Positions 41,692 through 50,173 of a stretch of DNA of 64,000 bases are shown one piece after another; the first letter of the stretch is position 1; each line of letters starts with the position of its first letter. The notes beneath the pieces are model-generated. The model saw nothing but the letters and a program-made list of their open reading frames with translations, was not told where the DNA came from and made no database searches. The position numbers and the translations under genes were made by a program. The DNA comes from Bordetella petrii (GTDB lineage: Bacteria > Pseudomonadota > Gammaproteobacteria > Burkholderiales > Burkholderiaceae_B). The DNA lies in NCBI RefSeq assembly GCF_017356245.1, contig NZ_JAFMZZ010000001.1:1995624-2059623 (forward strand), written 5' to 3'.

Positions 41692-42231
41692 ATGACAAGA
41701 ATCATAGGCTTTGCCGGATGGAGCGGCGCGGGCAAGACCTCGCTGCTGACCAAGCTGATCCCCTGCCTGAAAGCGCGCGGCTACAGCGTGTCGACCCTGA
41801 AACACGCCCACCATGCGTTCGACATCGACACGCCGGGCAAAGACTCCCACCGGCACCGGGAATCGGGCGCCACCGAAGTGCTGGTGGCCTCGTCGGCGCG
41901 CTGGGCGCTGATGCACGAGCTGCGCGGCGCCACCGAGCCCGAACTGGGCGAACTGCTGGGCGCCATGAGCCCGGTGGATTTCATCCTGGTCGAAGGCTTC
42001 AAGCGCAACGCCCACATCAAGATCGAAGTCCACCGGCAGGCCAATGATAAGCCCTGGCTGTACCCCGATGACCCCAGCATCGGCGCCATCGCCAGCGACG
42101 TCGCGCCCGACGGCGCGCCGCTGCCGCGCGTGCTGCTCGATGACACCGAAGCGGTAGCCGACCTGGTCGAGGTGCTGGCCTGGCCGCTGGATGTGGCGGT
42201 GGCGCGGCTGGCCGAACCCGCCGGCAAGTAA
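41692..42231 (+). CDS. mobB: molybdopterin-guanine dinucleotide biosynthesis protein MobB
   Basis: A 179-residue GTP-binding protein that assists MobA. It has the P-loop GWSGAGKTSLLTKLIP (9-24), the TLKHAHHAFDIDTPGKDSHRHRESGA block and the FILVEGFKRN motif of the family. It begins 20 bp after moeA. The last 20 residues are variable. It completes the three-gene Mo-cofactor operon. Confidence 0.92.
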   Translation: MTRIIGFAGWSGAGKTSLLTKLIPCLKARGYSVSTLKHAHHAFDIDTPGKDSHRHRESGATEVLVASSARWALMHELRGATEPELGELLGAMSPVDFILVEGFKRNAHIKIEVHRQANDKPWLYPDDPSIGAIASDVAPDGAPLPRVLLDDTEAVADLVEVLAWPLDVAVARLAEPAGK

Positions 42232-42316
42232 TATCTGACTTCCCTGTCCAAAAGTGGCAGTAAAGTACCTGCTGCGACAATCGCCTTCAGCAAATATCCC
42301 CGCGCGAGGAAGCCCC

Positions 42317-43078
42317 TTGAACTTCATTTTCCGTGGCAACGAACTGCTGGTGCACGAGGCCGGACTGGATCTGCCTGACGCCGCCACCTGCGCCGTCCTG
42401 GGACTTCAGCCCGAGACCCTGCAGCAGGTATGGCTGGACAATCCGCAGATCCGCACGGTGCACGTGTCCGCCACGGCCGAAGCCCCGCCAGGCTATGCGT
42501 TCCGCAAGCTGCGCGCCCTGCTGGCCGACCTGGGCGAGCGCGCCGCGCTGGCCGGACGGGCCTTCCAGATTGCCGAATGGGCCCGCACCCACCGCTATTG
42601 CGGGGTGTGCGCCACGCCCATGCAGCCGGTGGGCCACGAATTCTGCATGCGCTGCCCGTCCTGCGGCATGTCGGCCTACCCGCGCATTTCGCCGGCCATG
42701 ATGGTGCTGGTGCGCAAGGGCGACAGCATCCTGCTGGCGCGCCACGCCACCTATGCCACGGCCCGCCATACCGCCCTGGCGGGCTTCGTGGAAGCCGGCG
42801 AAAGCATCGAAGACGCCATCCACCGCGAAGTCATGGAAGAAGTCGGCCTGCGGGTCGACAGGCTGCAGTACTTCGGCAGCCAGTCGTGGCCGTTCCCGCA
42901 TTCGCTGATGATCGCCTTCACCGCCGAATATGCCGGCGGCGAGATCCGCCTGCAGGCCGATGAAATCGCCGAAGCGCGCTGGTACGGGCCGGGCGACACC
43001 CTGCCCGAGATCCCCATGCGCGAATCCATCGCGGGCAGCCTGGTGCGCGCCAACCTGCCGGCCGGCATCCGTTCCTGA
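42317..43078 (+). CDS. nudC: NAD(+) diphosphatase / RNA decapping hydrolase
   Basis: A 253-residue Nudix enzyme that cleaves NAD(H) and removes NAD caps from RNA. A four-Cys zinc ribbon (YCGVCATPM...CMRCPSCGMSAYPR, about residues 95-125) precedes the Nudix box GFVEAGESIEDAIHREVMEEVGL. The NADH-specific motif SQSWPFPHSLM follows. The start is placed at TTG 42317, with AGGAAG 7 bases before it and a family-like beginning LNFIFRGNELL. A GTG at 42254 gives 21 more residues without similarity. The start is thus inferred, and a non-ATG codon is unusual for the window. Confidence 0.9.
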   Translation: MNFIFRGNELLVHEAGLDLPDAATCAVLGLQPETLQQVWLDNPQIRTVHVSATAEAPPGYAFRKLRALLADLGERAALAGRAFQIAEWARTHRYCGVCATPMQPVGHEFCMRCPSCGMSAYPRISPAMMVLVRKGDSILLARHATYATARHTALAGFVEAGESIEDAIHREVMEEVGLRVDRLQYFGSQSWPFPHSLMIAFTAEYAGGEIRLQADEIAEARWYGPGDTLPEIPMRESIAGSLVRANLPAGIRS

Positions 43079-43127
43079 CCCAGCTGCGCCGCCCCGGCGC
43101 CTGGCGCCGGAGGCGGGGCCGAAGACT

Positions 43128-45020
43128 ATGCGACATTCGACCCTACTGTTCATTATCGCGGCCTATGTGCTGCTGACCGCCAGCCGCCTGGCGCTGGCCG
43201 CCTGGCAATGGCGCCGCGTGCAGAATGCGGGCGGCCTGAAGCCCATTCTGCTGGGTGGCCTGCGCATCGACACCAACCAGATCGCCGTGCTGGTGGCCTG
43301 GCCCGCCGTGCTGTCGCCCTGGCTGGGGCACCTGCCGGGCGCCGCCACGGTCACCGGCATCTGGCTGCAAGTGTGCTGGGTGCTGCTGGGCTTCCTGGAA
43401 GTGGCCACCCCGGCCTTCATCACGGAATACGACACCCGGCCCAACCGGCTGTTCGTCGAATACCTGAAGCATCCGCGCGAAGTCTCGGGCATGCTGTGGC
43501 GCGGCTACAAACTGGAACTGGCCGGCGCGCTGGTGTCTCTGGTAGTGCTGGTGGCCATTGGCCATGCGCTGTTCGGCAACGCCGAGGCGGGCGCGCGCTG
43601 GGACTGGTGGCAAATGGCCCTGGGCAGCCTGGCCATCCTGGCCGCGGTGATCCTGGCCATACGGGGCACCCTGGGGCACCGCCCCATCAATCCGTCTACT
43701 GTGGCCTACAGCAACGACGGCATGCTGAACACCCTGGCGCTGAACTCGCTGTACAACGTGCTGTACGCGATCTACAGCATGAAGTACGAAAAATCGGCTG
43801 CCGCCGTCTACGGCCGCATGCCGGAAGAACGCATGCACGAAGTGGTGCTGTCGTGCGCCGGCCTGCCCCGCCCGCCGGCCGTGGCCACACACCCCAGCGT
43901 GCACCGCCAGGCGCCCACGCGCACCCGCGAGCGCCCGGCCAAGATCGTGATCATCCTGCAGGAAAGCCTGGGCGCGCAGTACAGCGCCGCGCTGGGCGGC
44001 GCCAACCTGACGCCGCAGCTGGATGCGCTGGCGCGCGAGGGCTGGGCCTTCACGCGCGCCTACGCCACCGGCACGCGCTCGGTGCGCGGGCTGGAAGCCG
44101 TGACGGCCGGCTTTCTGCCCACCCCCGCCCAGGCGGTGCTGAAGCTGCCCGCCGCGCAGCGCGGCTTTTTCACGCTGGCCGACGTGCTGGGCCGCCACGG
44201 CTACCACTCGCGCTTCATCTATGGCGGCGAATCGCACTTCGACAACATGAAGGCGTTCTTCCTGGGCAACGGCTTCGACGAAATCGTCGACCGCCCGGAT
44301 TTCACCGACCCGGCCTTCGTGGGCACCTGGGGCGCGTCGGACGAAGACATGTTCACGCAGCTGGACGCCCGCCTGCGCGCCGACGGCGACCAGCCCTCAT
44401 TCACCCTGGCCTTCACCGTATCGAACCATTCGCCCTGGGAATATCCGGCCGGGCGCATCGTGGTGGACGGCAACCCCGCCACGGTCGAGAACACGGTGCG
44501 CTATGCCGACTGGGCGCTGGGCCAGTTTTTCGAGCGCGCACGGCAGGCGCCCTACTGGGACGACACCGTGTTCCTGGTGGTGGCCGACCACGATTCGCGC
44601 GTGTTCGGCGACACCCTGGTGCCGGTGCGCCACTTCCACATTCCGGCGGTCATCCTGGGCGGCGGCATCGAGCCGCGGCGCGACGACAGCATCATCAGCC
44701 AGATCGACCTGCCGCCCACCCTGCTGTCGCTGGCCGGCGTGGCGTGCACGCACCCCATGGTGGGCCGTGACCTGACCCGCGCCGCCCCCAACCGCGCCAT
44801 CATGCAATACGAGAACCACTACGGCTACCTGAAGGGCGAAGACCTGCTGGTGCTGCTGCCGGGCAAGGCGCCGGTGCAGTTCCGCTATGCCATGCCCGAA
44901 ACCTTCGAACCCGCCGCCACCGACCCGGCGCTGGCCGAAGAGGCCCTGGCGCACGCGCTGTGGCCCAGCTGGGCGTACCGGGAAGAGCGGTATTGCGTGC
45001 CGGGTGATGTTCACGCCTGA
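43128..45020 (+). CDS. LTA-synthase-like membrane sulfatase (phosphoglycerol/phosphoethanolamine transferase type)
   Basis: A 630-residue inner-membrane enzyme with five N-terminal helices (about 1-190) and a periplasmic alkaline-phosphatase-type domain. The catalytic region shows ILQESLGAQYSAALGG (metal-binding Glu), then ATGTRSVRGLEA with the likely nucleophile Thr, VSNHSPWEYP and VVADHDSRVFG (metal-binding Asp and His). Gram-negative members of this group (OpgB-like) move phosphoglycerol or similar groups to glucans or envelope polymers. The target here is unknown. It lies 49 bp after nudC on the same strand and is followed by a pair of palindromes. Confidence 0.83.
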   Translation: MRHSTLLFIIAAYVLLTASRLALAAWQWRRVQNAGGLKPILLGGLRIDTNQIAVLVAWPAVLSPWLGHLPGAATVTGIWLQVCWVLLGFLEVATPAFITEYDTRPNRLFVEYLKHPREVSGMLWRGYKLELAGALVSLVVLVAIGHALFGNAEAGARWDWWQMALGSLAILAAVILAIRGTLGHRPINPSTVAYSNDGMLNTLALNSLYNVLYAIYSMKYEKSAAAVYGRMPEERMHEVVLSCAGLPRPPAVATHPSVHRQAPTRTRERPAKIVIILQESLGAQYSAALGGANLTPQLDALAREGWAFTRAYATGTRSVRGLEAVTAGFLPTPAQAVLKLPAAQRGFFTLADVLGRHGYHSRFIYGGESHFDNMKAFFLGNGFDEIVDRPDFTDPAFVGTWGASDEDMFTQLDARLRADGDQPSFTLAFTVSNHSPWEYPAGRIVVDGNPATVENTVRYADWALGQFFERARQAPYWDDTVFLVVADHDSRVFGDTLVPVRHFHIPAVILGGGIEPRRDDSIISQIDLPPTLLSLAGVACTHPMVGRDLTRAAPNRAIMQYENHYGYLKGEDLLVLLPGKAPVQFRYAMPETFEPAATDPALAEEALAHALWPSWAYREERYCVPGDVHA

Positions 45021-45061
45021 CGGCTCGCCGCCCTGCGCGGCCCAGATAGCCATTCATGCCG

Positions 45062-45150
45062 GGTGTCAGGCTCCGCAGGTGCCTGACACCGCTGTGTGCC
45101 ATCGCTGCCTCAGTCGTACGGTGTCTGGCACCCTGCGGGAGCCAGACACC
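45062..45150. repeat. pair of REP-like palindromes (REPIN type)
   Basis: Two imperfect palindromes, 45062-45090 (GGTGTCAGGC...GCCTGACACC) and 45120-45150 (GGTGTCTGGC...GCCAGACACC), stand in opposite orientation 29 bp apart. They share their sequence family with the pair at 59884-59980. The unit can fold into a large double hairpin. Their place after the end of a gene and before a convergent gene is typical of bacterial REP elements. Confidence 0.8.
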
Positions 45151-45215
45151 TAACAGCCCGTGGCGATGACGCGGCCTTCCTATACTGCGGTTTTCATATG
45201 GGCCGCTTCCCCGGT

Positions 45216-45986
45216 TCAAGTGCGATACGACGGATCGCGCCGGTTCAGCAAGCGCAGCATCGCCGGCCATTCCAGGATGCCGTGCGGCCGCCTGACCTCG
45301 GGCTTGTACAGGTGCTCGGTCTTGGCCACCACCGCGGCGTCCGGAATGTTCAGCTCGGTGTTGCAGGCCATGGCGTCCACCTGCGCGCGGCAGGCCATTT
45401 CCAGCCAGTAGATCGTATTGAAGGCCTGCGGGATATCGGCGCCGGTGACCAGCAGGCCGTGGTTGCGCAGCACCATCGCATCGCCCTTGCCCAGGTCGCG
45501 CAGCAGGCGCTCGCGCTCTTGCAGATCGATGGCCGGCCCCTCGAAGTCGTGATAGGCAATGCTGGCGAAGCGCATGGCCGTCTGGGTCAGCGGCAGCAGC
45601 CCGCACTTCAGCGCCGACACCGCCATGCCGGCGCGGCTGTGGGTATGGATGACACACTGCGCATCGTGGCGCGCGCCGTGCACGGCGCTGTGGATGACGT
45701 AGCCCGCGGGGTTCACGCCGTAGTCCTGGTGCGGGTTGAGCAGCACATTGCCGGCCACGTCGATGGTGATCAGGCTGGACGCCGTGATCTCTTCATACAG
45801 GTAGCCGTACGGATTGATCAGCAGCCGGTCGGCTTCACCCGGAATGCGCGCCGTGATGTGGTTGTAGATCAGGTCGCTCATGCCGTACATCGGCATCAAC
45901 CGGTAGCAGGCGGCCAGTTCGACGCGGGTTTCCCATTCTTGCGCCGACACGGCCGACTTCACGTCCATGGTCAGGTCTTCGTTCAT
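45216..45986 (-). CDS. class II aldolase/adducin-family protein
   Basis: A 256-residue zinc-dependent aldolase or decarboxylase-type protein. Its pattern is CYRLMPMYGMSDLIYNHITARIPGEADRLLINPYG, then VIHTHSRAGMAVSALKCGL with the two metal-binding His, and the third in LRNHGLLVTG. The residue set fits the adducin-like branch rather than L-fuculose phosphate aldolase, so substrate is open. The ATG at 45986 has an ideal AAAGGAGG site. It follows an IclR regulator gene on the same strand (180-bp gap) and may be part of its regulon with the SDR gene across the divergent promoter. Confidence 0.82.
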   Translation of the reverse strand: MNEDLTMDVKSAVSAQEWETRVELAACYRLMPMYGMSDLIYNHITARIPGEADRLLINPYGYLYEEITASSLITIDVAGNVLLNPHQDYGVNPAGYVIHSAVHGARHDAQCVIHTHSRAGMAVSALKCGLLPLTQTAMRFASIAYHDFEGPAIDLQERERLLRDLGKGDAMVLRNHGLLVTGADIPQAFNTIYWLEMACRAQVDAMACNTELNIPDAAVVAKTEHLYKPEVRRPHGILEWPAMLRLLNRRDPSYRT

Positions 45987-46166
45987 GCAACGCCTCCTTT
46001 GCGGCAACAGGCCAGAACTCGCGCGGCGCGAAATGCGCACGGCGCCTGACCATCGATGCTAGGGAGGCCCGCGGGCGCCCACAAGACCAGCCCCGGCGCG
46101 CGCGCCCGCTTTTTTTCATGAGACGAAATTACCGGTGCCCGGCGGCACGCCAGGCGCCCCGCACGC

Positions 46167-47048
46167 TCAGGTTCCGGCAATATGCGTGGGCGCGCGGAAG
46201 CACTGCAGCGCATCCGATTCGATGTCCGCCGCCGCCTCGACCATCTGCGCGTGGTACGTGTCGATGATGCCGGCGTGCAGCGTGGCATTGCTGCCGGTCA
46301 GTGTCAGCCCTGCAAACGGCCGCCCGGCCGCATCTCGGATCGCCACCCCCATGGCGGAAATGCCCGGCGCCAGGTCGCTGGTAGTGAACCCGAAGCCCGC
46401 CTGCGCGCTGCTGTCGCGCATGTGCTCCAGGGCCGGCAGCCGGTGGGTACCGCGCGTGCGGATCTCGCGCTGCGTGTTCTCTTCAATGATGCGGGCCCGC
46501 TCGGCGGCCGGCAGCAACTGCAATATGGCCAGGCCGGCCACGGCGGCGAACAGCGGGCGGCGCGACCCCACGCGGATCAGCATGCCGGGCAGGTCGGCGC
46601 TGCCGCGATTCTGGAAGACGCACACGATGTCGTTGCCGCTGCGCAGGCTCAGGCTGGCGATGCAGCCGGTGCCGGCGCCGACCTGCTCCAGGCGCGGCGC
46701 GGTCAGGTCCTGGAAATGGGCATAGCCCGGCAGGGCCAGGCCCATCTCGAACAGCAGCTGGCCGGGGTAATACTTGACGTCATGCGGATAGCGCTGGGCA
46801 TACCCTTCCTTGACCAGGCAGGCCAGCATGCGATGACAAGTGGCGCGATCCAGCCCGGCCTGCTCGGCCAGGTCGGACAGGCGCCAACCGAACTCGCCCC
46901 GCGTGCTCAGCGCCTTCAGCAGCCACAGGGTGCGTTCGACGCAGCGCGCGCCCACTGGCGCCTTGGTGCCCGGCGTGCCGGAATCGCCCCGCGGCAACAG
47001 CGGCGCGGCATCCATCGACAGGCCCAGGGGAATGTCCCGTCCACCCAT
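46167..47048 (-). CDS. IclR-family transcriptional regulator
   Basis: A 293-residue regulator with an N-terminal winged helix (about 35-95, LLKALSTRGEFGWRLSDLAEQAGLDRATCHRMLACLVKEGYAQR) and a C-terminal GAF-like effector domain (about 115-285, with the GCIASLSLRSGNDIVCVFQ and GVAIRDAAGRPFAGLTLTG motifs). The first 30 residues are an extension. The ATG at 47048 has an AAGGAGAG site. It is divergent from an SDR gene and upstream of the aldolase gene, so control of both is likely. Effector unknown. Confidence 0.87.
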   Translation of the reverse strand: MGGRDIPLGLSMDAAPLLPRGDSGTPGTKAPVGARCVERTLWLLKALSTRGEFGWRLSDLAEQAGLDRATCHRMLACLVKEGYAQRYPHDVKYYPGQLLFEMGLALPGYAHFQDLTAPRLEQVGAGTGCIASLSLRSGNDIVCVFQNRGSADLPGMLIRVGSRRPLFAAVAGLAILQLLPAAERARIIEENTQREIRTRGTHRLPALEHMRDSSAQAGFGFTTSDLAPGISAMGVAIRDAAGRPFAGLTLTGSNATLHAGIIDTYHAQMVEAAADIESDALQCFRAPTHIAGT

Positions 47049-47153
47049 GTCTCTCTCCTTTCCGGTCACAAGCGCCGCGCAGGAGTATTTTTTAGTGTCC
47101 GGCGGCATCACCCATTCTAGAAGCGCGGTTTCGCGCGGCGCGGCCCGGGGAAT

Positions 47154-47178
47154 GGAAGTTTCACCATATGAACTTTCC
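47154..47178. promoter_or_regulatory. candidate IclR operator between the regulator and SDR genes
   Basis: GGAAGTTTCA-CCATA-TGAACTTTCC is an inverted repeat with 8 of 10 arm pairs matching, in the divergent 200-bp gap. Such a 5-base-spaced palindrome is usual for IclR-family sites. It overlaps an in-frame ATG at 47168, which supports placing the SDR start further down at 47249. Confidence 0.5.
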
Positions 47179-47248
47179 GGCCGGCTGGCAGCGGCGGCCC
47201 GGCACGGGCTGCGCCATAGTGGCGGCTCTACAGGCAACCGACCCGGCC

Positions 47249-48028
47249 ATGGCCATGACCACACCAGACCCGTCCACATCGCCATTCGACCTGGCCGGCA
47301 AGACCGCCCTGGTCACGGGCTCGAACAGCGGCATCGGCCTGGAAATCGCCCGGGGCCTGCTGCGGCTGGGCGCGCGCGTGGCCATTCATGGCCGCGACGC
47401 CGCCCGCGCCCGCCAGCTTGCCGCACAACTGGGGCCCCAGGCGTGCTGGTGCGCCTTCGACCTGGCCGACGCGGCACAGCGCGAGCAGGGCTTGGCCGCG
47501 GCGCGGCAGTCGCTGGGCGAAATCGACATCCTGGTCAACAATGCCGGCGCGCGGCATCGACGGCCGCTGGCCGACCTGTCGCTGGACGATATCCGGCAGG
47601 TGTTCGAAGTGAACCTGTTCGGCGCGATCGAGCTGTGCCGCGCCGTGCTGCCGGCCATGTGCCGCTCCGGCTTCGGACGGATCGTGAACGTGTCGTCGGT
47701 CAGCGGACACCTGTCGCGCGAAGGCGACTTCGCCTACCCCATCAGCAAGCAGGCCCTCGAAGCCATGACGCGCGGCCTGGCGGTGGAATACGGCCGCCAC
47801 GGCGTCACCTGCAACGCCGTCGCGCCGGCCACCATCGCCACCGAGTTCAACCGCGAACTGCTTTCCCAGGAAGCCAACCAGGCGCGCATCCGCGCCCGCA
47901 GCCCCCTGATGCGCTGTGGCGAGCCGTCCGAAGTGGTGGGCGCCGTGCTGTTCTTCGCTTCGCCCGCGGCCTCGTACGTGAACGGGCAGACGCTGCGGGT
48001 GGATGGGGGATATAGCGTCAAGTTCTAG
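47249..48028 (+). CDS. short-chain dehydrogenase/reductase
   Basis: A 259-residue NAD(P)-dependent oxidoreductase of the classical SDR type. It has the cofactor motif TGSNSGIGLEIA (about residues 22-33), NNAGA, the catalytic Ser in NVSSVSG and YPISK, and the C-terminal GQTLRVDGGYSV. The gluconate-5-dehydrogenase-like branch is likely from the start FDLAGKTALVTG. The true ATG could be 47249 or 47255; an upstream ATG at 47168 lies in the candidate operator. It is divergent from the IclR gene and probably its target. Confidence 0.85.
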   Translation: MAMTTPDPSTSPFDLAGKTALVTGSNSGIGLEIARGLLRLGARVAIHGRDAARARQLAAQLGPQACWCAFDLADAAQREQGLAAARQSLGEIDILVNNAGARHRRPLADLSLDDIRQVFEVNLFGAIELCRAVLPAMCRSGFGRIVNVSSVSGHLSREGDFAYPISKQALEAMTRGLAVEYGRHGVTCNAVAPATIATEFNRELLSQEANQARIRARSPLMRCGEPSEVVGAVLFFASPAASYVNGQTLRVDGGYSVKF

Positions 48029-48159
48029 GGGCGGATTTGGAATCGGTGGCCTGGCATCTTGCAACACTCGACCAGCCTGGGACAGATTCGTCCACTTGTT
48101 TCCCCGCCTATGTCAGCGTACGATGGTATATCCCAATTGTATATGGCAAGGAGAGCGAT

Positions 48160-48387
48160 GTGAATCAGGGAGCCGTTTTCAAAATCAACCGCAGTCAGGC
48201 GGTACGCCTGCCCAAGGCGGTCGCGTTGCCCGCCGATGTCACTCGGGTCGATGTTCTGGTAGTTGGCCGAGCCCGGATCCTGGTGCCCGCAGGCGAGTCG
48301 TGGGATACCTGGTTCGCTGGCGACTCCGTGACCGGCGATTTCGCCGAGCGAGAGCAGCCGGACGACCAAACCCGCGAGGGATTCTGA
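48160..48387 (+). CDS. vapB: VapB-type antitoxin
   Basis: A 75-residue antitoxin with an AbrB-like DNA-binding part (VFKINRSQAVRLPKAVALPADVTRVDV) and a C-terminal tail that should wrap the toxin (SWDTWFAGDSVTGDFAEREQPDDQ). Translation starts at a GTG with AAGGAGA 5 bases before it. The stop overlaps the toxin ATG as TGATG. The upstream region is markedly A/T-rich for this window (GTATATCCCAATTGTATATG, 48126-48145), a likely promoter/operator under VapBC control. Confidence 0.85.
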   Translation: MNQGAVFKINRSQAVRLPKAVALPADVTRVDVLVVGRARILVPAGESWDTWFAGDSVTGDFAEREQPDDQTREGF

Positions 48388-48797
48388 TGCTGAAGTTCAT
48401 GCTCGATACGAACATCTGCATCTTCACGATCAGGAACAAACCGGAGGCCGTGCGCCTGGCGCTCAATCATCACCAAGGCCAGTTGTGTGTCAGCATGGTG
48501 ACCGCGATGGAGCTCGTCTATGGCGCGGAAAAATCTGCAGTGCCGGCGCGCAATCAACCCGTGATCGAAGGATTTCTCGCACGGCTTGAAGTACTGGATT
48601 ATGACCGGGCGGCCGCCGCCAATACCGGTCAATTGCGAGCAGAACTGGCACGCGTCGGCACTCCCATCGGCCCGTACGACGCAATGATTGCGGGACATGC
48701 CCGATCACAAGGCCTGGTGCTGGTCACCAACAACACGCGCGAGTTTTCCCGTGTGCCTGGATTGCGAATCGAGGACTGGTCCCAGGCCGCGGCATGA
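48387..48797 (+). CDS. vapC: VapC-type PIN-domain ribonuclease toxin
   Basis: A 136-residue endoribonuclease of the PIN family. The acidic active site is visible: Asp7 in FMLDTNI, Glu42 in TAMELVYG and Asp98 in GPYDAMIAGHA, with TNNTREFSRVPGL after it. VapC toxins cut tRNA or rRNA when the antitoxin is lost. The pair lies next to tRNA-Pro. Confidence 0.92.
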   Translation: MLKFMLDTNICIFTIRNKPEAVRLALNHHQGQLCVSMVTAMELVYGAEKSAVPARNQPVIEGFLARLEVLDYDRAAAANTGQLRAELARVGTPIGPYDAMIAGHARSQGLVLVTNNTREFSRVPGLRIEDWSQAAA

Positions 48798-48945
48798 TCG
48801 CCGCTGGCGCCGTGGTCAACGCCAACGTCATCTCGCCCGCAGCATCCAGAAAGAACGCACCACACGCAAAAAAGCCGGCACCGCTTGCGCGATACCGGCC
48901 TATGCAGTGGCGTGGGAAGCGCCACCAGGAATTCGACCAAATCAA

Positions 48946-49022
<77 letters not shown>

Positions 49023-49064
49023 GCGTACCCCGCGGTTTTCGCCACGGGTTTTCAACAACCGCTT

Positions 49065-50030
49065 TCAACGATCACGATTGACCGCGAAAGCGCAGAATTC
49101 TAGCAGGGATTTCTGATAAACGGAAATGGGAAAGCCGGCCAGCGCCTGACGCGCGGCTTCGGCTTCGGCTTCGGCCGCCTGGCGGGCGTGTTCCAGCGCG
49201 TCGGTGGCCTGGATGGCCCGGGCCACGGCGGCGAAGTCGGCGTCGCCCGTCTTGATGGCGTTGCGGATCAGTTCGCGCTGCGCCGGCGTGCCGGTTTCCA
49301 TGACGCGGATCAGCGGCAGCGTGGGCTTGCCCTCGCGCAGATCGTCGCCCACGTTCTTGCCCAGGGCCTGGGCATCGCCGCTGTAGTCGAGCACGTCGTC
49401 AACTAGCTGGAAGGCCGTGCCGATGTGCCGGCCATAGGCGGCGGCGGCCTCTTCCTGTTCGGGCGACGCGCCGGCCAGCACCGCGCCCACCTGGGCGGCG
49501 GCCTCGAACAGCTTGGCGGTCTTGTAGCGCACCACCTGCAGGTAGCGGCTCTGGGACACGTCGGGGTCGTGCACGTTCAGCAGCTGCAGCACCTCGCCCT
49601 CGGCGATGATGGTGGTGGCTTCGGACAGGATCTGCATGATGCGCATCGAGCCGGCCTCGACCATCATTTCGAACGAGCGCGAATACAGGTAGTCGCCCAC
49701 CAGCACGCTGGCGGCGTTGCCGAACATGGCATTGGCGGTTTCGCGGCCGCGGCGCAGGTCGGATTCGTCGACCACGTCGTCGTGCAGCAGAGTGGCGGTG
49801 TGGATGAACTCGACCACGGCGGCCAGCAGGCGATGGTGCTCGCCTTGGTAGCCCAGCGCGCGCGCCACCATCAGCACCATGGCCGGCCGCATGCGCTTGC
49901 CGCCGGCGCCGATGATGTAGTCGGCGATCGTCCGGATGAGTACGACTTCCGAATCCAGGCGTGCGCGGATAACCGCGTCGACGGCCTTCATGTCATCGGC
50001 AATGGGGGCGATCAGCTCAGGGAGATTCAA
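49065..50030 (-). CDS. ispB: octaprenyl diphosphate synthase
   Basis: A 321-residue all-helical prenyltransferase that makes the side chain of ubiquinone. Both aspartate-rich motifs are present: LLHDDVVDESDLRRG (about residues 82-96) and LVDDVLDYSG (about 208-217). GAGGKRMRPAM and the VRYKTAKLFEAA motif also fit. The ATG is at the expected N-terminus. In related bacteria ispB is the divergent neighbour of rplU; here two other genes lie between them. The gene is 42 bp from the tRNA-Pro gene. Confidence 0.93.
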   Translation of the reverse strand: MNLPELIAPIADDMKAVDAVIRARLDSEVVLIRTIADYIIGAGGKRMRPAMVLMVARALGYQGEHHRLLAAVVEFIHTATLLHDDVVDESDLRRGRETANAMFGNAASVLVGDYLYSRSFEMMVEAGSMRIMQILSEATTIIAEGEVLQLLNVHDPDVSQSRYLQVVRYKTAKLFEAAAQVGAVLAGASPEQEEAAAAYGRHIGTAFQLVDDVLDYSGDAQALGKNVGDDLREGKPTLPLIRVMETGTPAQRELIRNAIKTGDADFAAVARAIQATDALEHARQAAEAEAEAARQALAGFPISVYQKSLLEFCAFAVNRDR

Positions 50031-50173
50031 GACGTATCCGGCACATTACAAGTCGAGCCGACCCGTGGCTCGGTGGTCCGCCGGCGCGGGCCTGCCGCGC
50101 CGGAACCCGGGGTCTGGCGAATTATACGGGGTATGCGTCCCCGTTCGCGGCGCCGGCGGCCGCGCCCGCCGCG

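Noticed and set aside
42254..42316. Longer GTG start for nudC
   Set aside because: The extra residues lack similarity, and the TTG at 42317 has an AGGAAG site with a family-like N-terminus.
45062..45150. Palindromes as a CRISPR array or attachment site
   Set aside because: There are only two units, inverted with respect to each other, with no regular spacers and no cas genes or integrase.
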